Of a stretch of 64,000 nt of DNA, positions 58,271-64,000 are shown in pieces. This DNA comes from G965220205 sp965220205 (lineage in GTDB: Bacteria; Chloroflexota; Dehalococcoidia; Lucifugimonadales; Australimonadaceae): NCBI GenBank assembly GCA_965220205.1, contig OZ244812.1:2232001-2296000 (forward strand), read 5' to 3'. How positions within the stretch are numbered: the stretch's first letter is position 1; each line of letters starts with the position of its first letter. A program made the translations under genes and the position numbers. A model generated the notes under the pieces. It did no database searches. It saw only the letters and a list, made by a program, of their open reading frames with translations, and was not told where the DNA came from.

Positions 58271-59725
58271 CTAACGTCCCTTGCGGCGCGGGCCAGGCAA
58301 CGGGCGTTGCTTGATCAGCGCCTTGGAGCGGTTCTGGCCGATGACGTGGACTTTGCCCTTGCCCCGGAACTCCAGCTTCAAGTGCGTCCCCTCGTAGCCG
58401 AACGCCTCTCGGATGGTGTTCTCCAGGTACCGCTCATACGAGAAGTGCACGCGGTGGGGATTGTTGCAGTAGAACACGAAGACGGGCGGCCCGACGGACT
58501 CCTGCTTGACCCGATATAGCTTCAGGGACCCGGTGGTCTGCGGGGGCGGCAGATGGCGGGCGATGGCGCCCATGACCGCGCGCGTTAGCGCCGTCGGCGA
58601 CACCCACTCGAGCCGCTTGCGGTGGACCGTGAACACGGTATCGAGGAGGCGCTCGATTCCCGTGTCGTTGAGGGCCGACGTCGCGACCACCGGGACGCTC
58701 GAAAAGAAGCGAAGCCGGGAGAGCACATTCCGGCGGAAGTCACGCTCGTCCTTGGCGTCGGCGCCCTCGACGAGGTCCCACTTATTCACCGCGACGACGG
58801 CGCCCTTGAACGCCTCCATCACCTGGCCTGCGATATGCAGGTCCTGGTCGGTCGCGAGCTCCCTCGCGTCGAGCACGAGCACGGCCACGTCCGACCGATC
58901 GATGGCGCGGACGGCGCGCAGGACGCTGTAGCGCTCGATGCCGGGGACGATGGCGCCGCGACGGCGGATGCCGGCGGTGTCGATGAGCACGCCGCGCTCG
59001 CCCCGGAAGTCGAACGGCGTATCCAGCGCGTCCCGCGTCGTGCCCGGGACCTCGCTGACGATGGACCGCTCCCGGCCCAGGATGGCGTTCACGAGCGACG
59101 ACTTCCCCACGTTGGGCCTGCCGACGATGGCGATATGGGCGAAGCCAGTGTCCGGCTCGTCGGGCGGCTCCTCCTGGTCCGGGAGGAATTCGACGATGCG
59201 CTCTAGCACGTCGTCCAGCCCCCTGCGGTGAAGGGCGCTCACGCACACCAGGTCGCCGCCAAGTCCCACCTCGTACTGGTCGGCGGCGAGCGCCTCCTGC
59301 TGCGTGTTGTCGATCTTGTTGACGACGTGGACCACGGGCTTCCGCGATCGGCGCAGCTTCTCGGCGACGTTCTGGTCGGCGTAGGTGGGTCCGGTTCGGG
59401 CGTCGGCTACGAAGACGACGACGTCGGCGCCGTCGACGGCGGCCTCGACTTGCGCTGCGACGTTCGCCTCCATCTGGGTCTCGGGCTCGGGAACGAGGCC
59501 GCCCGTGTCGGCCAGCAACATGCGCCGGCCCATGTACTCGACATCCGCCGTAAGGCGGTCGCGCGTCGTGCCTGGCGCCTCGGAGACGATGGCGGTGCGC
59601 CGGCCGATCAGCGCGTTAAACAGGCTGGACTTGCCCACGTTGGGCCGGCCGACGATGGCAACGATCGGCTTCGGGGGGGCGTCGCCGGGCCCGGCGACGA
59701 TGGCGCTTTCGCTGGAACTGCTCAT
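58271..59725 (-). CDS. der: ribosome-associated GTPase Der (EngA)
   Basis: The 484-residue protein has two tandem GTPase domains, each with a full G1 motif (VGRPNVGKSSLFNAL and VGRPNVGKSSLVNAI) and DxxG, NKxD (NKID and NKWD), followed by the C-terminal KH-like domain (LKLEFRGKGK). Der is essential for 50S ribosomal subunit maturation. It begins with a short Ser-rich stretch. It lies between the argF-like gene (24 bp) and plsY (1 bp). Confidence 0.97.
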   Translation of the reverse strand: MSSSSESAIVAGPGDAPPKPIVAIVGRPNVGKSSLFNALIGRRTAIVSEAPGTTRDRLTADVEYMGRRMLLADTGGLVPEPETQMEANVAAQVEAAVDGADVVVFVADARTGPTYADQNVAEKLRRSRKPVVHVVNKIDNTQQEALAADQYEVGLGGDLVCVSALHRRGLDDVLERIVEFLPDQEEPPDEPDTGFAHIAIVGRPNVGKSSLVNAILGRERSIVSEVPGTTRDALDTPFDFRGERGVLIDTAGIRRRGAIVPGIERYSVLRAVRAIDRSDVAVLVLDARELATDQDLHIAGQVMEAFKGAVVAVNKWDLVEGADAKDERDFRRNVLSRLRFFSSVPVVATSALNDTGIERLLDTVFTVHRKRLEWVSPTALTRAVMGAIARHLPPPQTTGSLKLYRVKQESVGPPVFVFYCNNPHRVHFSYERYLENTIREAFGYEGTHLKLEFRGKGKVHVIGQNRSKALIKQRPLPGPRRKGR

Positions 59726-59749
59726 GCGCTGCCTCGAGACGGCCCGGAG

Positions 59750-60655
59750 CTAGTCACGCTTTGCCAGGAGACGCAGGACGGCCTTCTGCGCGGGCAGCCG
59801 GTTCGCCGCCTGGTCGTAGGCAACGGATTGGGGATGATCGAGCATGCCCGGCGGCGCCTCTTCGCCGTAGTGCACGGGCATGGGGTGCATGAACAGCGCT
59901 CCCGGGTTCGCGTGGGCCAGCAGGGCCTCGTTGACCTGATAGCCCTGAAAGGACTCGCGGCGCTCCGCGGCCTCATGTTCCTGACCCATGCTGGTCCACG
60001 TGTCGGTGTACACGACGTCGGCCCCCGAAACCGCCGCGATCGGGTCCTCCGTCTCGAAGGGGGCGTTCCCGCGCGCGGCGATGCATGCGAGCGCGTCCCT
60101 CCCAAAGGCGTAGGCGCGGGGAGAGGCGATGGCGAAGCGCGCGCCCATGGCCGCGCACCCGAGGCCGAGGCTGAGCGCGCAGTTGTTGGCGTCGCCGACA
60201 TAGGCGACCTTGATGCCGTCTAAGCGTCCGAGGCGGTTGCGGATAGTCAGCAGGTCGGCCACCGCCTGGCACGGGTGCTCGACGTCCGAGAGCGCGTTGA
60301 CGACCGGCGCCGACGACCGGGCTGCCAGACGCACGAGGGACTCGTGTGCGTACACGCGCGCCACAATCACCGACGCCCAGCGCTCGAGCACGCCGGCCAC
60401 GTCCTCGACCGGCTCGCGCACATCGAGATTGACCTCGTCTCTTCCCAGGTAGATGGGGTGGCCGCCCAGCTCGTACACGGCGATGTCGAAGCTCACCTTG
60501 GTCCGCAGCGACGCCTTCTCGAAGAGCATCGCCACGCTCTTGCCCGCGAGGGGCTTGTCGTCGTCGAGGCCCTCCCGGTACGCGTCAGCCGCGTCGAGCA
60601 GCGCGCCCATCTCGACCGCGGACAGGTCGTTCATCGAGAGAAAGTCGTCAACCAT
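59750..60655 (-). CDS. argF: ornithine carbamoyltransferase-like protein with altered substrate motifs
   Basis: The start ATG 60655 gives 301 residues beginning MVDDFLSMNDLSAVEMGALL. Carbamoyl-phosphate motifs are present as SLRTK (49-53, normally STRTR) and HPCQ (127-130). At the amino-acid-binding site the usual HCLP is replaced by HPMP (257-260), losing the cysteine. QAANRLPAQKAVL near the end is typical of the ornithine branch. The enzyme would normally make citrulline in arginine synthesis; the changes leave open a different amine substrate. It sits between a small unknown gene and der. Confidence 0.8.
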   Translation of the reverse strand: MVDDFLSMNDLSAVEMGALLDAADAYREGLDDDKPLAGKSVAMLFEKASLRTKVSFDIAVYELGGHPIYLGRDEVNLDVREPVEDVAGVLERWASVIVARVYAHESLVRLAARSSAPVVNALSDVEHPCQAVADLLTIRNRLGRLDGIKVAYVGDANNCALSLGLGCAAMGARFAIASPRAYAFGRDALACIAARGNAPFETEDPIAAVSGADVVYTDTWTSMGQEHEAAERRESFQGYQVNEALLAHANPGALFMHPMPVHYGEEAPPGMLDHPQSVAYDQAANRLPAQKAVLRLLAKRD

Positions 60656-60695
60656 GCCGGGATTATAGCAACGCTGGGTACTACTGCCCGGGCGC

Positions 60696-60881
60696 CTACC
60701 CTGCCATCCCCGCCGTGACGCACGCCACGTAGTCCTCCCACGCCTCGTCCGCCATCGCCTTCGTGGCCTTTGCCTCGCTCGGGTCGACCGAGAGCCGTAT
60801 GGCCTCGTGATAGAGCACCGACAGCTCATACCAGCGCTCGTACAGCTGCTCGCGGTCGGTGTCGGGGACGAGTTCGCCCAT
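60696..60881 (-). CDS. small acidic hypothetical protein
   Basis: A 61-residue, mostly helical acidic protein, MGELVPDTDREQLYERWYEL, lies between pheS (15 bp) and the argF-like gene (40 bp) on the same strand. It has no membrane span or motif I know. The tight spacing and gene-like composition support it, but there is no strong ribosome binding site. Confidence 0.5.
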   Translation of the reverse strand: MGELVPDTDREQLYERWYELSVLYHEAIRLSVDPSEAKATKAMADEAWEDYVACVTAGMAG

Positions 60882-60896
60882 CGTCGCGCCTAGGGG

Positions 60897-61958
60897 CTAG
60901 AACTGGCGCAGGAAGCGGATGTCGTTGCCGTAGAAGAGCCGGATGTCCTCGATGCCGTACTTGAGCATGGCGATGCGCTCAGGCCCGAGCCCGAAGGCGA
61001 AGCCGGTGTAGACATCCGGGTCGTAGCCGGCGTTGCGGAGCACGTTGGGGTGAACCATTCCGGCCCCCATGATCTCCATCCAGCCCGCGCCCCGGCAGAT
61101 GCGGCACGAGGGGTCGCTGCCGTCGCAGTTGAAGCAGTCGACCGAGAGATCGACGCCCGGCTCGACGAATGGGAAGTAGTCGCACCGGAACCGCACCTTG
61201 CGGTCGCCGCCGAAGAGCCTGCGCGCGAACTCGTGCAGCGTGTGCTTCAGGTTCGCGAACGTCACGCCGCGGTCCACCGCCAGCCCCTCGATCTGGTAGA
61301 ACTGCGACTCGTGGGTCGCGTCGGTGGCCTCGTAGCGGTAGCACTTGCCCGGCACGACGACCCGTATCGGCGGTTGGCGCGACTCCATGATCCGTGCCTG
61401 CATCGGCGACGTGTGCGTGCGCAGCAGGGTCGTGAAGCCGCCTTGCTCGTCGCGGTTCGCGTCGAGCCAGAACGTGTCGAACATGTCCCGCGCGGGGTGG
61501 TCCTTCGGGATGTTCAGCGCCTGGAAGTTGTAGTAGTCCCACTCTACCTCCGGGCCCTCGACGACCTGAAAGCCCATCCCGCGGAAGATATGCGTGATCT
61601 CCCGGACGATGATCGTCGACGGGTGCAGGCGTCCGAGCGCCACGGGACGGCCCGGCAGCGTGATGTCGATGGAGTCTTCAGCGAGGGACCCGAGCCGCGC
61701 CTGTTCGAGTGCTGCCCGCCGTTCGGCCAGGCGCTCTTCGAGGAAGGCCTTCGTCTGATTACCCGCGGCGCCCAGCGCCGGCCGCTCCTCGATTGGGACC
61801 GTCGACACGCTCCGCAGCGCCTGCGTGAGCTTGCCCGAGCGCCCGAGGTACGCCAAGCGCCACGCCTCGAGTTCGCTCGCGTCAGTGACGGCGTCGAGCT
61901 CGGCAAGCGAGTCGTCGCGCAGCGATTCCAGGTCGCGAAGGGTCGAGCTTTGGGCCAT
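60897..61958 (-). CDS. pheS: phenylalanyl-tRNA synthetase alpha subunit
   Basis: The 353-residue class II synthetase has an N-terminal coiled coil (LESLRDDSLAELDAV), motif 1 and 2 regions (HPARDMFDTFWLD, LLRTHTSPMQARIM, YRYEATDATHESQFYQIEG) and motif 3 (YTGFAFGLGPERIAMLKYGI). An insert CFNCDGSDPSCRICRGAGW carries four cysteines that may bind zinc, as in many bacterial PheS. It is transcribed opposite to and 6.7 kb from pheT. Confidence 0.96.
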   Translation of the reverse strand: MAQSSTLRDLESLRDDSLAELDAVTDASELEAWRLAYLGRSGKLTQALRSVSTVPIEERPALGAAGNQTKAFLEERLAERRAALEQARLGSLAEDSIDITLPGRPVALGRLHPSTIIVREITHIFRGMGFQVVEGPEVEWDYYNFQALNIPKDHPARDMFDTFWLDANRDEQGGFTTLLRTHTSPMQARIMESRQPPIRVVVPGKCYRYEATDATHESQFYQIEGLAVDRGVTFANLKHTLHEFARRLFGGDRKVRFRCDYFPFVEPGVDLSVDCFNCDGSDPSCRICRGAGWMEIMGAGMVHPNVLRNAGYDPDVYTGFAFGLGPERIAMLKYGIEDIRLFYGNDIRFLRQF

Positions 61959-62113
61959 GGGAGTACCGCCGGAAGCAGACGATGATGGGGCGCGGCCAGT
62001 AACGGCCAGTATAGGAACGAGGTTGCGGAGGGGTCAAGCGCGCGGACCACAAAACAGGCCCCCCGCGTGCGCGGGGGCCTGTCCCGGAGGGAGGAGACGC
62101 TGAGGGGCCGACG

Positions 62114-62590
62114 TTAGCTCACCGGCGCCTCGGCGCCCTTGACCTTCACGGTGAGCTGCTTCGCCTTCTTGGCCTCGGACTTGGGCAGCGTCACCGTGAG
62201 GACGCCGTCCTCGTAGGTGGTCTCGGCCCTGTCGGGGTCCACGGTCTCGGGCAACCGCAGCGAGCGCCGGAACGAGCCGAAGCGCCGCTCGCGCATCAGG
62301 TAGGCGTTTTCCTTGTGCTCCTCCTCGCTCTCGGTCTGGCCCGAAAGGGTCAGGACATCGTCCTCGATCGTCACGCTGACGTCCTCCGGCTTGATGCCGG
62401 GCAGGGACGCGTGCACCGAGAAGGCGTCGTCGCCCCGCACCACGTCCAGCGGGATCGCCCAGCTCCCTTCGCCGTGGTTCGTGAACCGGCGCGAGCCGTA
62501 ACCCCACCGCGGTCGGCCGCCCCACATTCGATCGAACACGTCCTCCACTCGCGCAAAGTCCCGGAATGGATCGTACCTCTGTAGAATCAT
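62114..62590 (-). CDS. Hsp20 family small heat-shock protein
   Basis: The ATG at 62590 has a perfect AAGGAGG upstream; the product is 158 residues. The alpha-crystallin domain spans about residues 45-145 (VHASLPGIKPEDVSVTIEDD, AYLMRERRFGSFRRSLRLP, YEDGVLTVTLPK). The N-terminus MILQRYDPFRDFARVEDVFD is typical of bacterial Hsp20. These chaperones hold unfolding proteins. The gene stands alone behind an AT-rich promoter with three palindromes. Confidence 0.94.
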   Translation of the reverse strand: MILQRYDPFRDFARVEDVFDRMWGGRPRWGYGSRRFTNHGEGSWAIPLDVVRGDDAFSVHASLPGIKPEDVSVTIEDDVLTLSGQTESEEEHKENAYLMRERRFGSFRRSLRLPETVDPDRAETTYEDGVLTVTLPKSEAKKAKQLTVKVKGAEAPVS

Positions 62591-62659
62591 GTTGCCTTCC
62601 TCCTTCGGAGAGTTCGCTCGATGGCCCGCCGTCGTGTGCGGCTCCATCGCTCACAGCGA

Positions 62660-62711
62660 ATAATATGATACATGTCATAGAATATCAACTATTCTGATAC
62701 ATAGCGTATCA
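62660..62711 (-). promoter_or_regulatory. hsp20 promoter overlapped by three contiguous palindromes
   Basis: The - strand promoter is TTGATA (62683-62688), 17 bases, TATTAT (62660-62665). Three inverted repeats abut: TATGA-N6-TCATA (62664-62679), GAATA-N5-TATTC (62680-62694) and TGATAC-N5-GTATCA (62695-62711). They cover the spacer, -35 and upstream region. None matches the CIRCE element. Confidence 0.7.
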
Positions 62712-62754
62712 ATGATAGAGCGGCGTCATGCGGCGGTTCGGGGACCGCCCCCGT

Positions 62755-62971
62755 CTGGCCTCCTCCCCGCCTCGCGCCGTCATTCCCGTGCCCCGACACG
62801 GGAATCCATGCCCCTTGCGTACGGACCGCCCACTACGGCTGGACCCTCGCCGCGACACCCGCCGCTCCCCCTGCCCCCGTCCGGCCTCCTCCCCGCCTCG
62901 CGCCGTCATTCCCGTGCCCCGACACGGGAATCCATGCCCCTTGCGTACGGACCGCCCACAACGGCTGGACC
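62755..62971 (+). repeat. tandem REP-like units, 126-bp period
   Basis: Two nearly identical ~90-bp units start near 62755 and 62881. Each contains the perfect hairpin ATTCCCGTG-CCCCGA-CACGGGAAT (62782-62805 and 62908-62931) followed by CCATGCCCCTTGCGTACGGA and CCGCCCACTACGG or its variant. A third partial unit begins about 63007. Related units are at 1660, 3909-4092 and 56157. No gene is supported between 62715 and 63400. Confidence 0.85.
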
Positions 62972-63007
62972 TCGCTACCCCACCCGCCGCTCCCACCGCC
63001 CCAGTCC

Positions 63008-63043
63008 GGGCCTCCTCCCCCGTGGGGGAGGATGAGGTGGGGC
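63008..63043. repeat. CCTCCCC/GGGGAGG hairpin unit
   Basis: GGGCCTCCTCCCCC-GT-GGGGGAGGATGAGGTGGGG is another copy of the hairpin found in the IS5-like MITEs and downstream of tyrS. Confidence 0.6.
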
Positions 63044-63072
63044 AGCCACGCGCACTCGGCCCACGCGGAGAC

Positions 63073-63338
63073 CCCCGCTGCGACATCCGCCCCTCCCCCG
63101 AACGCCTCCCAACCCCTACCATGCCTGTTGAAGCCTGCCCTGAGCCGGTTGAAGGGGCCCCGAGACCCGGCGCGCTGGCGCGCCGGGCCGCGGCCCGATT
63201 TACGAGTAAATGTCGCAAAATGTCGCAGAATGTCGCACTATTTCAACCCTCCACTCGTAAACCCCTGCAATCTACGAGTGAGAAACCTCACGTTTTGGGC
63301 CCATTTCCGGCCATTTTGGCCCATTTCCGTTCAATTCC
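63073..63338 (+). repeat. ACTCGTA/TGTCGCA intergenic element, copy B
   Basis: Nearly identical to the reverse complement of 4121-4406. It contains TTTACGAGTAAA, three TGTCGCA heptads at 10-bp spacing (63209-63238), arms CACTCGTA (63252-63259) and TACGAGTG (63273-63280), and two GGCCCATTTCCG direct repeats. The short stretch CTTGAAGCCTGCCCTGAGC-like at its left differs by an indel between copies. It ends about 65 bp before rdgB. Confidence 0.8.
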
Positions 63339-63404
63339 AGCGTTCGGCAGCCATGCGTGACGACGTAGGCTCAGGACGAACGTCACGCGCCCACGGAGGA
63401 CAGC

Positions 63405-64000
63405 GTGTCCGCTGACCGCCTGCTCATCGCTACGAACAACGCCCACAAGAGCACAGAATTCCGCCGGTTGCTGAGCGCCGCCCCCTTCGAGCTCGTCACC
63501 CCCGCAGACCTTGGCCTCGCGCTCGACGTGACGGAGGACGGCGACACGTTCCGGGCGAACGCTTCGCTAAAGGCCCACGCATTCGCGGCAGCCAGTGGGT
63601 TGCCGTCGTTGGCCGACGACTCGGGCATCGAGGTCGACGCGCTCGACGGGCGACCGGGCCTGCTGTCGGCGCGATACGGAGGGCCCGGGCTCGACGATGA
63701 TGGGAGACTGCATCGGCTGCTGCACGAGGTCGCCTCGGTCCATGAGGCGCAGCGCACGTGCCGCTACCGGGCTGTGCTTGTGTTGGCCGACCCGTCGGGC
63801 GGCGAACGAGCGGCGGAGGGCGTCTGCGAGGGCAGGGTCGCCCGTGAGCCTGCGGGCGCCAACGGGTTCGGGTACGACCCGGTCTTCATCGTCCCCGAGT
63901 ACGGCAGGACGATGGCCGAGCTGACGCCGGCCGAGAAGGACGCGATCAGCCACCGGGGACGGGCTGTCCGGGCATTGCTCCTCGCACTTGTGGCGCCGGA
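63405..64000 (+). CDS. rdgB: non-canonical purine NTP pyrophosphatase (RdgB/HAM1), 3' end cut by window edge
   Basis: The GTG at 63405 follows GGAGGA and opens a frame (SADRLLIATNNAHKSTEFRR) that stays open to base 64000, about 198 residues. RdgB motifs are the NTP-binding TNNAHK, the metal/catalytic SLADDSGIEVDALDG, RYGG and NGFGYDPVF. The enzyme removes ITP, dITP and XTP from nucleotide pools. Usual length is about 200 residues, so only the last few are missing. Confidence 0.93.
   Translation, partial: MSADRLLIATNNAHKSTEFRRLLSAAPFELVTPADLGLALDVTEDGDTFRANASLKAHAFAAASGLPSLADDSGIEVDALDGRPGLLSARYGGPGLDDDGRLHRLLHEVASVHEAQRTCRYRAVLVLADPSGGERAAEGVCEGRVAREPAGANGFGYDPVFIVPEYGRTMAELTPAEKDAISHRGRAVRALLLALVAP

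Noticed and set aside
62755..62971. Tandem repeat as a possible CRISPR array
   Set aside because: Only two full units, unit length near 90 bp, spacing 126 bp with no spacer-like diversity and no cas1/cas2; the Cas4-like gene is 60 kb away.

Overview
The window is GC-rich, densely coded DNA with a chromosomal housekeeping complement (ribosomal proteins L20 and L35, IF3, Der, PheS, PheT, TyrRS, RibF) and branched-chain amino acid, histidine and aromatic amino acid biosynthesis. These are mixed with an unusual load of catabolic oxidoreductases: two Rieske oxygenases, GMC, SDR, zinc alcohol dehydrogenase, LLM flavin monooxygenase, cupins, VOC proteins and an ACMSD-like amidohydrolase. That mixture, the many paralogues and the Cys/His patterns fit a Chloroflexota bacterium, most likely Dehalococcoidia of the marine SAR202 type. 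The assignment is inferred from gene content, not from a marker-gene tree.

1-20.9 kb, catabolic region. A DUF885 hydrolase runs off the left edge, followed by a Cas4-like PD-(D/E)XK nuclease coupled to a VOC protein and a 4,5-dihydroxyphthalate-decarboxylase-like protein. After a repeat-rich gap comes a + strand trio (dienelactone hydrolase, SDR, GMC oxidoreductase). It faces a 13-gene - strand run (20607 down to 7819) that begins at a TTGACA-N17-TAGGTT promoter: substrate-binding lipoprotein, double-domain permease, GlcG/HbpS, tandem RidA, GlcG/HbpS, tandem RidA, Rieske oxygenase, two more tandem RidA proteins, alcohol dehydrogenase, cupin, amidohydrolase and bicupin. Gaps are short or overlapping, so I read this as one catabolic operon with its own uptake system.

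21-34 kb, mixed region. FmdB zinc ribbon with a polyserine tail, D-aminoacyl-tRNA deacylase, a frameshifted glycerophosphodiesterase, a ParA/ribbon-helix-helix pair and a thiolase. Then a second, compact copy of the catabolic theme (GlcG-GlcG-triple RidA-Rieske). A Fic protein sits behind a 70-bp repeated promoter/operator array, and hisF-HAD-hisIE, a VOC protein and an LLM monooxygenase follow.

34-43 kb, ilvBNC-leuACDB on the - strand. It starts at a clear promoter and T-box riboswitch, and carries one small unknown gene between leuC and leuD.

43.7-64 kb, housekeeping. CPBP protease, trpA, aroH, DAHP synthase, ribF, tyrS, a transposase relic, two coupled thioredoxin-fold proteins, pheT, moeA, then rplT-rpmI-infC (infC apparently starting at AUA), plsY, der, an argF-like gene, pheS, hsp20 under three contiguous palindromes, and rdgB running off the right edge.

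Intergenic DNA carries at least four repeat families: REP-like hairpins, a CCTCCCC/GGGGAGG hairpin unit within IS5-like MITEs, one IS66-like MITE with a perfect 8-bp target duplication, and a ~270-bp element with CACTCGTA/TACGAGTG and a three-fold 10-bp-period heptad array present in three copies. No rRNA, tRNA or CRISPR array was recognised.
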